From an uncultured Flavobacteriales bacterium (lineage in GTDB: Bacteria > Bacteroidota > Bacteroidia > Flavobacteriales > BACL11): DNA of 36,408 nucleotides. Shown here piece after piece: positions 15,791 through 24,826 of this stretch. The stretch's first letter is position 1; each line of letters starts with the position of its first letter. Location: positions 1-36,408 of the forward strand of contig CAJQHO010000024.1 of NCBI GenBank assembly GCA_905478185.1, written 5' to 3'. The translations under genes were made by a program, and so were the position numbers. A model generated the notes under the pieces. That model did no database searches. It was not told the DNA's origin and saw nothing but the letters and a program-made list of their open reading frames with translations.

Positions 15791-16636
15791 ATGAGATACA
15801 ATTTAACTTTTATACTTTTATTTTTTACATTTTTATTAAATGCTCAGATAAAAACCTTCAGTTATTTAGGAACATTAATACTTAGTAACAATACTCCTAT
15901 TAGTTTTCAATTAGAACTTGAAGAACAAAATGGCATTGTAAATGGGTATTCCATCACCAATATAAATACCCCTGATAAAACCAAAAGTGAGATAAGTGGC
16001 TTGTATTTCAAATCAGATAATTCTTTTCAATTACAAGAAACTCAGATTTTACAAACCTCATCAGAAGCACCCTTAAACACTTTCTGCTACATCAATATGA
16101 ATTTAGCATTTAAAGGAAAGTTTGGTTCTAAAAGGTTAGAAGGTACTTTTATAGGAAATTTTCTAGACAGCACACAATGTGCTAGTGGTAAAATTATTTT
16201 GATGAAGAAATCAAAAATTGAAAAGAAAATAAAAAAGATAAAAAAGAAAGTTGCAAAAAAATATAATAAAAAGTATGCTGACACTACCCTAATTAAAAGG
16301 ACAGAAATTTTAAAAGATGGAGATGATTTTACTATAAACTGGGAAAGCAATAAAGTAAAACTATACATCTGGGATGCAAACCAAGAAGATGGTGACAAAA
16401 TCACTTTAAAAATAAATGGAGATATTATTTTACATGATTTTGAAACGAAAAATAAAAGAAAGAAACTCAAATATCAATTAGAAGATGGCGAAAATATTAT
16501 TGAGATAACTGCAACCAATCTTGGAGCATCACCACCAAATACTAGTAGAATTGAATTAGTTGACAGCAAAACTAAATATCCAATCATCACTCAACTGGAA
16601 ATAGGAAAATCAGCAATAATTAAAATTGTAAAATAA
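15791..16636 (+). CDS. Exported protein of unknown function with lysine-rich middle
   Basis: 281 residues. Signal peptide MRYNLTFILLFFTFLLNAQ. Residues 20-135 look like a beta-rich domain that includes an ISGLYF and an LEGTFIGNFLD motif, reminiscent of small beta-barrel or lipocalin-like domains. Residues 139-161 hold 14 lysines in 23 positions (KKSKIEKKIKKIKKKVAKK), probably a basic helix. Residues 180-281 look like a beta-sandwich (VKLYIWDANQEDGDKITLKI, then DGENIIEITATNLGASPPNT), similar in pattern to a Bacteroidota module that often follows OmpA or WD40 proteins. No catalytic motif is visible. It probably acts in the periplasm; the basic patch could hold acidic polymers, an inference. It follows the mpl gene by 27 bases and ends at a terminator. 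Confidence 0.7.
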   Translation: MRYNLTFILLFFTFLLNAQIKTFSYLGTLILSNNTPISFQLELEEQNGIVNGYSITNINTPDKTKSEISGLYFKSDNSFQLQETQILQTSSEAPLNTFCYINMNLAFKGKFGSKRLEGTFIGNFLDSTQCASGKIILMKKSKIEKKIKKIKKKVAKKYNKKYADTTLIKRTEILKDGDDFTINWESNKVKLYIWDANQEDGDKITLKINGDIILHDFETKNKRKKLKYQLEDGENIIEITATNLGASPPNTSRIELVDSKTKYPIITQLEIGKSAIIKIVK

Positions 16637-16672
16637 AAAACCCTCTACTTAAAAGTAAAGGGTTAATTTTTA
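16635..16672. terminator. Bidirectional terminator between the exported protein and tRNA-Arg
   Basis: AACCCT-C-TACTT (16639-16650) pairs with AAGTA-A-AGGGTT (16653-16664), with one C/A mismatch, a two-base loop, and T- or A-runs on both sides. It follows the plus-strand stop directly and also lies just behind the 3' end of the minus-strand tRNA. Confidence 0.75.
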
Positions 16673-16675
16673 AAG

Positions 16676-16749
16676 TGAACTTGGAGGGATTCGAACCCCC
16701 AACCTCCAGAGCCGTAATCTAGTGCACTATCCAGTTATGCTACAAGTCC
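16676..16749 (-). tRNA. tRNA-Arg (anticodon ACG)
   Basis: The minus strand folds as a full cloverleaf of 74 bases. Acceptor stem is GGACTTG/CAAGTTC with discriminator A. The anticodon stem CTAGA/TCTGG (one G-U) encloses the loop TTACGGC, giving anticodon ACG, which reads CGN arginine codons after deamination of A34 to inosine by TadA. The T arm is GGGGGTTCGAATCCCTC-like (GGTTCGAATCC core). The 3' CCA is not encoded and must be added enzymatically. A terminator follows. It stands alone, close behind clpS, and shows no attachment-site duplication nearby. Confidence 0.95.
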
Positions 16750-16796
16750 AAATTGGCTGCAAATATAATTTATTTGAACTATTCTAATTTAGTTTC

Positions 16797-17069
16797 TTAA
16801 AGAATTTCAACATCTAATCCGTACAGAGATAAATCCTCTTGTAAAGGAATTAAATCTTCAGTTTTTCCAATTGCAATTTCACAACTTCCTTTGTAGTGAA
16901 CTAAAACTGCACACTGCTCTGCCTGAATAGGATCATGATCACAAATTGCAACTAAGCAATCAATTACATGATCAAAAGTATTGTAATCATCATTGATTAA
17001 AAACAATGCTTTTTCTGCTACATTACTAGAAGAAGTCTTTGGTGTATATTTAGGAGTTTTTTTCATCAT
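16797..17069 (-). CDS. clpS: ATP-dependent Clp protease adaptor ClpS
   Basis: About 90 residues. ClpS hands N-degron substrates to ClpA/ClpC-ClpP. The core ALFLINDDYNTFDHVIDCLV corresponds to the family's LxNDDxxxxxxVI pattern, where NDD and the following residues form the N-end-residue pocket. Later HDPIQAEQCAVLVHYKGSCE and the C-terminal LSLYGLDVEIL also match. The N-terminus (KKTPKYTPKTSSSN) is the usual flexible extension. ATG 17069 (or the next codon, 17066) is preferred to the upstream Met at 17105, because the latter lies deep inside plsY and adds a non-family extension. It overlaps the plsY end by 20 bases and is the last gene of the eight-gene operon. Confidence 0.9.
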   Translation of the reverse strand: MMKKTPKYTPKTSSSNVAEKALFLINDDYNTFDHVIDCLVAICDHDPIQAEQCAVLVHYKGSCEIAIGKTEDLIPLQEDLSLYGLDVEIL

Positions 17070-17703
17070 TTTTATTTTTACCAAATATAACTTTTGTTTC
17101 CTCACCTCTAATTAAACGTTCAATATTTTTTTGGTGAGTTATTAACGATAAAATAGGAACAAAAATTGCAAACAAATTTAAGGACTCATTAGTTGAATTA
17201 AGTACAATCATTACAAAAAATGGAAAAGCTATAGATGCTATAATCGATCCTAGAGAAACATACTTTGAAATTAAGAAAACGACTACAAATACACCAAAAG
17301 AAAAAAGAGCAGCCCAAGGGTTCAAACCAATTAAAAGTCCCATCATAGTAGCAATCCCTTTACCACCTCTAAAACCAGTATATACAGGAAATAAATGACC
17401 AATAACAGCAGCAATTCCAAACGCTAATTGATTCTCAAAAAATAATTCTGGAGAAAGCTCAGCTACGTTACTAACAAAATGAACATAGTATACAGCTAAC
17501 CACCCTTTAAAGATATCCATAAAAAGCACCGGGATTCCAGCCCCTTTTCCTAAAACTCTAAAAGTATTTGTTGCTCCTGCATTTCCACTTCCATATTCCC
17601 TAACATCAGTTTTATAGAAAATCTTACCAACCCAAACTGCAGAAGGAAAAGCCCCCGTTACATAAGCAAGCAAGACAAATAATATGATTTCTGTAGTTAT
17701 CAT
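17050..17703 (-). CDS. plsY: Acyl-phosphate:glycerol-3-phosphate acyltransferase
   Basis: Inner-membrane enzyme of 217 residues that moves an acyl chain from acyl-phosphate to glycerol-3-phosphate, the first step of phospholipid synthesis. The three PlsY motifs are present: YGSGNAGATNTFR (motif 1), FMDIFKGWLA (around motif 2) and FRGGKGIATMMG (motif 3). Five to seven helices are seen, starting with ILFVLLAYVTGAFPSAVWVG. The C-terminal tail is longer and basic (LIRGEETKVIFGKNKNDEKN). It starts 22 bases after the giant exported protein and overlaps clpS by 20 bases. Placement in an operon with an envelope protein is sensible for a phospholipid gene. Confidence 0.95.
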   Translation of the reverse strand: MITTEIILFVLLAYVTGAFPSAVWVGKIFYKTDVREYGSGNAGATNTFRVLGKGAGIPVLFMDIFKGWLAVYYVHFVSNVAELSPELFFENQLAFGIAAVIGHLFPVYTGFRGGKGIATMMGLLIGLNPWAALFSFGVFVVVFLISKYVSLGSIIASIAFPFFVMIVLNSTNESLNLFAIFVPILSLITHQKNIERLIRGEETKVIFGKNKNDEKNS

Positions 17704-17725
17704 TTAAAGTTCGGCAAGATAGTAA

Positions 17726-20700
17726 TTAATACTTTTTCTTAGCTTGTTTCAAGAACTTCTCAGTAATATCTTCAGGAGCAATCATATAACGGTAAGCAGG
17801 AGCGCCTTTTGTACGCTCTGCTTTTCTTTTTCCATCAGGAACAGAAAGAATTGAAGCATTAAAATCTGGATTAGTTGACCAAGAACGCATCACCCCATTT
17901 TTGTATTGGAAATAATACTCGTCATAAAATTCTGTAGTTAAATAAATAGTTAAAACATCAGAATTTTGACCCTTTTCAATAATAATATAACCATCAACTA
18001 ACGAATTAACTTGTTTATTCAAAACACTTCCTACACCAATATTTCCTTTTGACACAAATGCTTTATTTTCATTATCCCACTTAAAATTAGTTTTAGCAAA
18101 AACAATAGAATGTTTCATCTCATTAGGGAATTTTGAGAAATCATCTTTCATTTCTAAATCAACTAAAAGCACCTCCCCTTTTTCCTTGCCAAGAACTCTT
18201 TTTAAATTCATTGAGAATTTATCATCATACTCAAACATATCATCTCCAGGAGCATCATACAAATCTTGCCCCATAATCTGCAATGCCTCTTCTGAAAAGA
18301 AAAAATCAAGCATAAAGAACCCATCTAACTCAGTTTTTTGAGAAGCAATATCATGAGTAACATTACCAACATTTAACGCTTTGACTTGCCCTAAATCTAA
18401 ATTCCAATCCATCACCCCCTCCCCTTTAGTTTTACATGTTTTATCATACAAGGTGTAATAGTTTGATAAAGAATCAGGACCCCCGATAATATATGCAAAT
18501 TGTTTTTTATCATATCTTAAATTAGAAGAAGCTGATAAAATATCGAAATCAAGAGCTTTTCTTTTTTTCTCACTCATAAATGTAGAATACAAATTTGTTG
18601 AATCAAAATTCATAACCAATGCTGATGAAAGTAAATCCTTCTTATCATTATAGATTTTATCATCTAAAGCGAACACTGTATTCTTAGGGTCTATTTCAGA
18701 CTTGAATTTAATCCATGATTTATCAAGTAAATCACAAGAATGATTTGCCATAAAATAACCATCAAAAGTTAAGTTCTTTTTATCAGCAATTAAATCAACA
18801 CTGCCTTTAAAATCAAATTTACTATCAATATGAAATACTTTATCTGTAGCAACATCTCCTCTTGCAAGAGTAATAGTATCAGTCCCTACTCTAATCTCTT
18901 TAAAAAATATTTGCTGTTCATTATTCATAGCATCTTTATAAGTATAATCACCATTGGCAGTATAGTTATGTGCTGATTTAAAATCAACAGTAGCATTAGT
19001 AAAAATATGGTATTCAGTTAAATCATCTGCAATAATAGTTGCTCCAAATAGCGTTTGAATAACTGCATTTTTAGCAACTGTTACAATTCCAGAATCAGGA
19101 TTAATAACAGCATCCGCAACAAGAATTTCTTCAACTCCTTCTGTGTTTATTATATAGTCTTTAAGACTGTAAGTAGCAGTTTTTGCAGTAAACATTAAAG
19201 AGTCTTGAGTAGGATGAATAGATACAAAATCAGAACCTTTACCCTCAGCAACAACTTCATCACCCAGAGTAAACAATTCATCATCCATTGCCCATCTCAG
19301 CTTATCAATATAAGAGATGTATTTATTAGCAGGAAACTCAACATATGAATTACCACCATTTGAATAAAACAGTCCTTCACGGGTTTTCAAATCAATATGT
19401 GATCTTAGATTATTTGCTCTAATTGCAGAGTTTTTTGAATCATCAAACACTTGAAGATTAGCGTCTTCTGAGCCAAACCAATTTGCATTAAAGGTAAATG
19501 CCTCTGCATCAACATCAGCTTTATCTAATGACATAATACCTCCCCCCGAAAGTGCAGTAGGTTGTAGTAATAAATCTCCTTTAAATGTAGCTTGATCATG
19601 ATAAAAATTAAAAACATCTTTAGTTTGATAAACCTCTAGCCTATCGTTATATGGCTCAAAGTGAGTATAAGTCTCAGTGTTTTTTACATCAGGAAATTCA
19701 ATTCCACTAGCAACTTCAGTAAGAGCAAAACTTTGTGTATAAAAATTAGTAGAATCAGGGAAAAAGAAAATTTCTTCAGCAGATGCTTTTGATGTTAAGT
19801 ATGCAAAGTCTCCACTTCCTTTTAATCCTTTATGGCTCAAATGAATATCATTATTATACTTTCCTTTTCCACCATAAATATCAAATCCATCAGCTGGTGT
19901 TTTTCTAGTAAACCCTAAAGAATAATCATCTTGCAATCTTAAAGTATCATCAAATATGGGGAAGATTCCTGCTGATTCAAACACACCTGCAAACCACAAT
20001 CCTTTTCCTGTGTAATTATCTAAGCTATCAATTTCAAAGGGCTGTAAATGAAAAGAGAAATTATCTCTTCTATAAACTCCATCATAAATAGAATTCCTAT
20101 CATAATAAGCGTAAGAATCCTCAAACGACCTAAAGATTGGGAACTCAGGAAAACTATCTTTTCTAACCCCTGATTTATTTGTTGGATCATCAATAATTAA
20201 ATCACCAGTTACTGCTTCAATAACTGTTCTAACTGGAGTTAAAATTTCATCACCATACATGTCTTTTTTAATAGGATGTACAGGAACTGAAAGCTGAACA
20301 GAATCAATTTTATTCAAATCAACTTTAAATTCATCATAGTGAAAAAAGAAATCTCTTCCGAAAAGATTTAACCTCCCTTTACCCGCATAAAGCTGACCGT
20401 TAAATACAAAATCTCTATTTTTCTTTACCACAAGTAAGCCATCTTTTGGATATAAATAAACAGCTCTTTCTTGGCTTAATTCAATATTATGAATCCCTAA
20501 GATATTTAAGTCTTTCGTTTTAATATTTAAAGTAGCATTTACCAAATTCTTATCAGGGGTTTTGTACTCTCCCTCTGAGATTATTGAATTGAAAGTTATA
20601 ACATCATAATCCCCAATTTCTGATGCTGCATTAATATAATTATACAACTTTGGAAGGACTGTAATTCGCTCCTCACCAAAATCATAAAAGATAAACCCAT

Positions 20701-22186
20701 CATTAGCCAATTGAATAAGATAATGCTGAATTTGAACAATAGGAAAACGAGAGAATTTCGCAAAATCCTCAACATAGAATTTTTCTTCTTGCTTTGCTCT
20801 CACATAATTATTAACCAAAAACAATGGATGAATTGCATCAATCCCTTGCATAGATTCAAATTTCTGTTGCAGAAACCTGTCAACAGACTCAAATTCGACC
20901 CTGGATTCAGCTGTTCCTGGCAAAGAACCGAAAGCTATAATATCACCATCAATATTCCATTGTAAAAGTTCAAAATCCATAGTTACATTATGGTAAGTAT
21001 TTAACATTGGAGCTGCAGAAATCCCATTAGAATTTCTATAAAGCTGCAACTGTCTTTTGCTGTCAATATACTTAAACTGCAAATTAGCATGACAAATCGA
21101 ATCACCATCAAAATATATTTTAACACCAGCTTCTTGTGATGAAATACGATCAGGCTTTAAACTAAAGCGATTTGCATTTGCAATAAAAACATCTTTACCA
21201 TCTCTTTTAAATACGATTTTTGCTTCAGCATACTTTCCTCCATCAGCTATAAACTCTTTACCTTGCATTTTATAACCACCTCTATAGTCTACATTTGGAA
21301 AAATATCTTTAAGCTCTATGTTTTTACTATATGAAGTGAATTTAGGATAATTTTTAGCTTGTTTTCCTTTAGAGACTTTATTTACTACTTGCCCAACAAT
21401 TGGAGTATTAAAAATATATTTATTCCAAAAAGTAGCAGAATCTGAAACAAGAACACTTTTTCGTGTGTCAATTTTATATGATTTAATCTCAGCATAAATT
21501 GAATCCTTTGACATTCCTTGAGATTCCCAGTTTATCACCCCATTTTTACCAAACCATTCGGTAGAAACAAAATAATACTTACCTATTGTTCCAAAGATAT
21601 CATAAGAACCCCCCTCAGCTGAACAATTTAAATCGAAAGGATTGTTAAAAACAATAACTGGTTCAATCATTTCAAAAGTGAATTTATAATCTGCTCTACC
21701 TACATTCCAGGATGCAGATTTACTTTCACGCAAAATATTATTCGATACTAAATCAGAAGAAAATGAGAAAAACATCACCAATTTTTTAGTTGTTGTCTCA
21801 GCTAAAGTCTCTTGAACTACATTTAACCATTCAGGAAGCATTGTTTCTCCCTTAGCATGATTATCAACAAGAATTAAAGCAGCTAAAAACTCCTGAAAAT
21901 GAGGCTTAGCACGCAATCTTTTCTTTAGCATCTTATCAGAAATCTGCATAATAATCTGTTTTTCAGATATTGCTAAAACTTCAGATTTCTTCTTAAATTG
22001 TTTAAAAACTGATTTTAAATCCGAATTATCAGTTGCATTCATAAAACCCTCCAATTCAACTAAAAATACTTGGAATTCTTGAGTGAATTCTTTTACCCTT
22101 CCTTTCTTTTGAGCAAAAGAACTCAAAGAAAACACAAGAGTTAATACTAAAAGTACTAAGCTCTTTTTAAATGTAACATTTGCCAT
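17726..22186 (-). CDS. Giant exported beta-rich protein of unknown function (1486 residues)
   Basis: A signal peptide (KKSLVLLVLTLVFSLSSFAQ, residues 7-26) is followed by about 170 mostly helical residues. These end in KLVMFFSFSSDLVSNNILRE. Then come over 1200 residues of short beta strands in repeating style: SYDIFGTIGKYYF, GRLNLFGRDFFFHYDEFKVD, DFKGSVDLIADKKNLTFDGY and similar, many with the G-x-h-x-h-x-ADxL-T-pattern of LptA/LptD-like or AsmA-like beta-jellyroll stacks. No outer-membrane barrel ending is evident: the tail is basic (EKFLKQAKKKY). No T9SS sorting domain and no catalytic motif are visible. I do not recognise a named family, but I believe long proteins of this kind occur in other Bacteroidota. 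The start overlaps prmA by 31 bases and plsY follows by 22, so it belongs to a core operon. A periplasm-spanning or outer-membrane lipid-handling role is a guess. Confidence 0.8.
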   Translation of the reverse strand: MANVTFKKSLVLLVLTLVFSLSSFAQKKGRVKEFTQEFQVFLVELEGFMNATDNSDLKSVFKQFKKKSEVLAISEKQIIMQISDKMLKKRLRAKPHFQEFLAALILVDNHAKGETMLPEWLNVVQETLAETTTKKLVMFFSFSSDLVSNNILRESKSASWNVGRADYKFTFEMIEPVIVFNNPFDLNCSAEGGSYDIFGTIGKYYFVSTEWFGKNGVINWESQGMSKDSIYAEIKSYKIDTRKSVLVSDSATFWNKYIFNTPIVGQVVNKVSKGKQAKNYPKFTSYSKNIELKDIFPNVDYRGGYKMQGKEFIADGGKYAEAKIVFKRDGKDVFIANANRFSLKPDRISSQEAGVKIYFDGDSICHANLQFKYIDSKRQLQLYRNSNGISAAPMLNTYHNVTMDFELLQWNIDGDIIAFGSLPGTAESRVEFESVDRFLQQKFESMQGIDAIHPLFLVNNYVRAKQEEKFYVEDFAKFSRFPIVQIQHYLIQLANDGFIFYDFGEERITVLPKLYNYINAASEIGDYDVITFNSIISEGEYKTPDKNLVNATLNIKTKDLNILGIHNIELSQERAVYLYPKDGLLVVKKNRDFVFNGQLYAGKGRLNLFGRDFFFHYDEFKVDLNKIDSVQLSVPVHPIKKDMYGDEILTPVRTVIEAVTGDLIIDDPTNKSGVRKDSFPEFPIFRSFEDSYAYYDRNSIYDGVYRRDNFSFHLQPFEIDSLDNYTGKGLWFAGVFESAGIFPIFDDTLRLQDDYSLGFTRKTPADGFDIYGGKGKYNNDIHLSHKGLKGSGDFAYLTSKASAEEIFFFPDSTNFYTQSFALTEVASGIEFPDVKNTETYTHFEPYNDRLEVYQTKDVFNFYHDQATFKGDLLLQPTALSGGGIMSLDKADVDAEAFTFNANWFGSEDANLQVFDDSKNSAIRANNLRSHIDLKTREGLFYSNGGNSYVEFPANKYISYIDKLRWAMDDELFTLGDEVVAEGKGSDFVSIHPTQDSLMFTAKTATYSLKDYIINTEGVEEILVADAVINPDSGIVTVAKNAVIQTLFGATIIADDLTEYHIFTNATVDFKSAHNYTANGDYTYKDAMNNEQQIFFKEIRVGTDTITLARGDVATDKVFHIDSKFDFKGSVDLIADKKNLTFDGYFMANHSCDLLDKSWIKFKSEIDPKNTVFALDDKIYNDKKDLLSSALVMNFDSTNLYSTFMSEKKRKALDFDILSASSNLRYDKKQFAYIIGGPDSLSNYYTLYDKTCKTKGEGVMDWNLDLGQVKALNVGNVTHDIASQKTELDGFFMLDFFFSEEALQIMGQDLYDAPGDDMFEYDDKFSMNLKRVLGKEKGEVLLVDLEMKDDFSKFPNEMKHSIVFAKTNFKWDNENKAFVSKGNIGVGSVLNKQVNSLVDGYIIIEKGQNSDVLTIYLTTEFYDEYYFQYKNGVMRSWSTNPDFNASILSVPDGKRKAERTKGAPAYRYMIAPEDITEKFLKQAKKKY

Positions 22187-22989
22187 TTGTTTTTATTTTT
22201 TAAAACAACTAATTCCAGCCCAAGTTGCTTTGATTTATCTAAAATTAAAGGAACATCCTCCTTAAAAAAACCACTGAATAAAATTTCTGATTTATCTTCC
22301 ATTGCCCCCACATAAGTTTCTAAATCATTTAAAATTATATTTCTATTGATATTTGCCAATATAATCTTAAATTTTGAGTCTCCAATTGCATCTGCATCAC
22401 CATGAATAAAATCAATATTATAAACATTATTTAACATTGAATTCTCCTCAGAATTCTCTACAGCCCACTCATCAAAATCAATTCCAACTAATGATGAAGC
22501 ACCTAATTTTGAAGCAAGAATTGCTAACACACCCGTACCACAACCCATATCCAGAACTGATTTTTCTTTAAAATCAAGATGGAACATCTCACTCATAATA
22601 AGGGATGTTGTTTCATGATGCCCAGTACCAAATGACATTTTTGGAGTGATAATAATTTCATGATCAACATCTGGTATTTCATCATGAAAGTGTGCTCTAA
22701 TAACACATTTATCATTAATTGTTGCAGGAGTAAAATTACTTTCCCACTGCTTGTTCCAATTTTCTTGTTTTACTTTATTAATTGTAAAACTAAGTTCAGT
22801 AGTTTTTGAAATATCATTGAGAATTTCACAAACTAGATCTTCTTTTAATAAGTGAGATTGCACATATGCTTTCACTCCATTTTCATCCTCAGAGTAGGAC
22901 TCAAAATCAATTTCATTCAATCTAGCAACCACAATTTCAGCAAATGGATTTACTTCACTTAACTTGATATTTACTTCACTATATTCCAT
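22156..22989 (-). CDS. prmA: Ribosomal protein L11 methyltransferase
   Basis: 277 residues. PrmA trimethylates L11 (uL11) using S-adenosylmethionine. A short N-terminal substrate-recognition domain (residues 1-100; QENWNKQWESNFTPATI closes it) is followed by the class I methyltransferase domain. FGTGHHETTSLIMSEMF and SAM motif I VLDMGCGTGVLAILASKLGA are present, then GIDFDEWAVENSEEN and the ILANINRNIIL motif near the active site. Its ATG shares one base with the tpiA stop (TAATG), and its last 31 bases overlap the next gene's signal peptide codons. This suggests translational coupling. Confidence 0.94.
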   Translation of the reverse strand: MEYSEVNIKLSEVNPFAEIVVARLNEIDFESYSEDENGVKAYVQSHLLKEDLVCEILNDISKTTELSFTINKVKQENWNKQWESNFTPATINDKCVIRAHFHDEIPDVDHEIIITPKMSFGTGHHETTSLIMSEMFHLDFKEKSVLDMGCGTGVLAILASKLGASSLVGIDFDEWAVENSEENSMLNNVYNIDFIHGDADAIGDSKFKIILANINRNIILNDLETYVGAMEDKSEILFSGFFKEDVPLILDKSKQLGLELVVLKNKNKWQMLHLKRA

Positions 22990-23744
22990 TAAAAAGATTG
23001 TGTAATTGCAACAAAATCATCAGCATTTAATGATGCCCCACCAATTAATCCCCCATCAATATCTTTTTGAGAAAAAAGCTCAATTGCATTGTTTGGCTGA
23101 CAACTTCCTCCATATAAAATTGAAGTGCCTTCTGCTACTTCATTTCCGTATTTCTCAACTAATAAATTTCTGATAAACGCATGCACTACTTGTGCCTGAT
23201 CAGTACTTGCAGTAACCCCAGTACCAATTGCCCATATAGGTTCATAAGCAATTACAATATTTTTAAACTCCTCAACTGAAAGGTGAAATAAACTCTCTGA
23301 TATTTGGGATTTAATCCAGTCAAAATGAACCCCATTTTCTCTTTGTGCTAAACTTTCTCCACAACAGAAAATTACTTTTAAATCATTTGCAAATACTTGT
23401 CCTACTTTAGTTTTTAAAAGCTCATTTGTTTCAGTAAAATTTGTTCTTCTTTCTGAGTGTCCTAAAACAACATATCTTGCACTACAAGATGCTATCATAC
23501 TAGCAGAAACTTCTCCAGTAAAAGCACCTTTTTCATTTGCACTACAATCCTGTGAAGCAGCAACTACCTTAGGGATATCAGAACACATTTTTGCTACTTT
23601 ATACAAATAGACAAATGATGGAGCAAGTATTACATGGGTTTTATTATCTACAGGCAATTTACTCAGCACATCTTCTACTAAAGTTAAACCTTCTGATCTA
23701 TTCAAATTCATTTTCCAGTTTCCTGCTACTATATTCTTTCTCAT
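22989..23744 (-). CDS. tpiA: Triosephosphate isomerase
   Basis: Glycolytic enzyme of 251 residues interconverting dihydroxyacetone phosphate and glyceraldehyde 3-phosphate. All catalytic residues are visible: K11 in AGNWKMN, H96 in VLGHSERR, and E168 in IAYEPIWAIGTG, the start of flexible loop 6. The phosphate-binding ILYGGS and GGLIGGASL complete the barrel. It starts one base after the DppB-type permease stop and overlaps prmA by one base. Placement beside DUF1599 and the MauE-like gene is a conserved Bacteroidota order as far as I know. Confidence 0.97.
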   Translation of the reverse strand: MRKNIVAGNWKMNLNRSEGLTLVEDVLSKLPVDNKTHVILAPSFVYLYKVAKMCSDIPKVVAASQDCSANEKGAFTGEVSASMIASCSARYVVLGHSERRTNFTETNELLKTKVGQVFANDLKVIFCCGESLAQRENGVHFDWIKSQISESLFHLSVEEFKNIVIAYEPIWAIGTGVTASTDQAQVVHAFIRNLLVEKYGNEVAEGTSILYGGSCQPNNAIELFSQKDIDGGLIGGASLNADDFVAITQSF

Positions 23745-23745
23745 A

Positions 23746-24822
23746 TTAACTTATTCTTATTCGGGGGTCGAGCCACCCATATATTAAATCGACTATTATA
23801 TTTATGATTACAAAAATTGATGCAATAAACAGCACGGAACCCATTACCACTGGCAAGTCCATTTTATTTAAAGCATCAACTATTTCTTTTCCAATTCCGT
23901 TCCAAGCAAAAATATATTCCACAAAAACGGCCCCTGCTAAAAGTGAAGCAAACCAACCCGAAACGGCAGTTACTACAGGATTCAAAGCATTGTTTAAGGC
24001 ATGTTTAAAAATTACAGTAAATTTACTTAAACCCTTTGCTGTTGCAGTTCGCACATAATCCATTGAAAGCACTTCTAGCAATGAATTTCTGCATAACTGA
24101 ATAATCACTGATAGTGGGCGAATACCCAAGGTTATTGCTGGCAGAATTAGATTTTTAATTTGTAAGAATGAACCTCTACCATAATCATCTACTTCATACA
24201 AACTACCTGTCATATTTAGCCCAGTATAGTTGTGCAGTACAAAACCAAACAACCATGCAATAATGATAGATGCAAAAAAGGAAGGTAAGGACATTCCTAA
24301 CACTGAAATAAATAAGATTACCTTATCAATAAAAGTGTCCTTATACAATGCTGAAAACACTCCTAAAATTAAACCCAAGAACAAAGCAATACCAATGGAA
24401 GAAAGTGCTAACACAAAAGTATTTTTAAAAGTATTCCCAAGTATTGAAGTGACAGAAGTTCCTTTACGCACAAATGATTCTCTTAGATATGGAACCTTAA
24501 AAACAAGGGTGTAATCAGCAATTGAAAATAGTTCTGAATATTGATATTTCCCACTCATCAAAGAGGTAAAAGCAGTTGTACTATTATGATGAACTGAAAG
24601 TGGCAAAACATCATTAAGGTATAAAGCATATTGCTCCCCAACTGAACGATCAAAAGCATACTTTTGCTTGATAACAGCCAACTGATTAGCATCTTCACGC
24701 TTATCCAACATCATACGAGCAGGGTCGCCAGGCAGTACATTAAACAAAAAGAAAACTAATGTAAGTACCCCCAATAAAACTAGGACACCATAACTTATCT
24801 TTTTTATAATATAAGCAAGCAC
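23746..24822 (-). CDS. Dipeptide/oligopeptide-type ABC transporter permease (DppB-like)
   Basis: 358 residues. The first helix with VFFLFNVLPGDPARMMLDKR is the hallmark N-terminus of the OppB/DppB family. A periplasmic insert of about 90 residues follows, then five helices (TFVLALSSIGIALFLGLILG; VILFISVLGMSLPSFFASII and so on). The EAA-like coupling loop is VRTATAKGLSKFTVIFKHAL, and GAVFVEYIFAWNGIGKEIVD closes the family pattern. The ending DLIYGWLDPRIRIS is typical. The partner permease, ATPase and binding protein are not in this window. In Bacteroidota such orphan DppB genes can lie in core operons; the substrate (peptides or other) is unproven. Four bases separate it from the gene upstream and one from tpiA. 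Confidence 0.9.
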   Translation of the reverse strand: MLAYIIKKISYGVLVLLGVLTLVFFLFNVLPGDPARMMLDKREDANQLAVIKQKYAFDRSVGEQYALYLNDVLPLSVHHNSTTAFTSLMSGKYQYSELFSIADYTLVFKVPYLRESFVRKGTSVTSILGNTFKNTFVLALSSIGIALFLGLILGVFSALYKDTFIDKVILFISVLGMSLPSFFASIIIAWLFGFVLHNYTGLNMTGSLYEVDDYGRGSFLQIKNLILPAITLGIRPLSVIIQLCRNSLLEVLSMDYVRTATAKGLSKFTVIFKHALNNALNPVVTAVSGWFASLLAGAVFVEYIFAWNGIGKEIVDALNKMDLPVVMGSVLFIASIFVIINIIVDLIYGWLDPRIRIS

Positions 24823-24826
24823 AATT

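Noticed and set aside
16676-16749. Integration site at tRNA-Arg
   Set aside because: No direct repeat of the tRNA 3' end and no integrase is found nearby; both sides are ordinary core genes.
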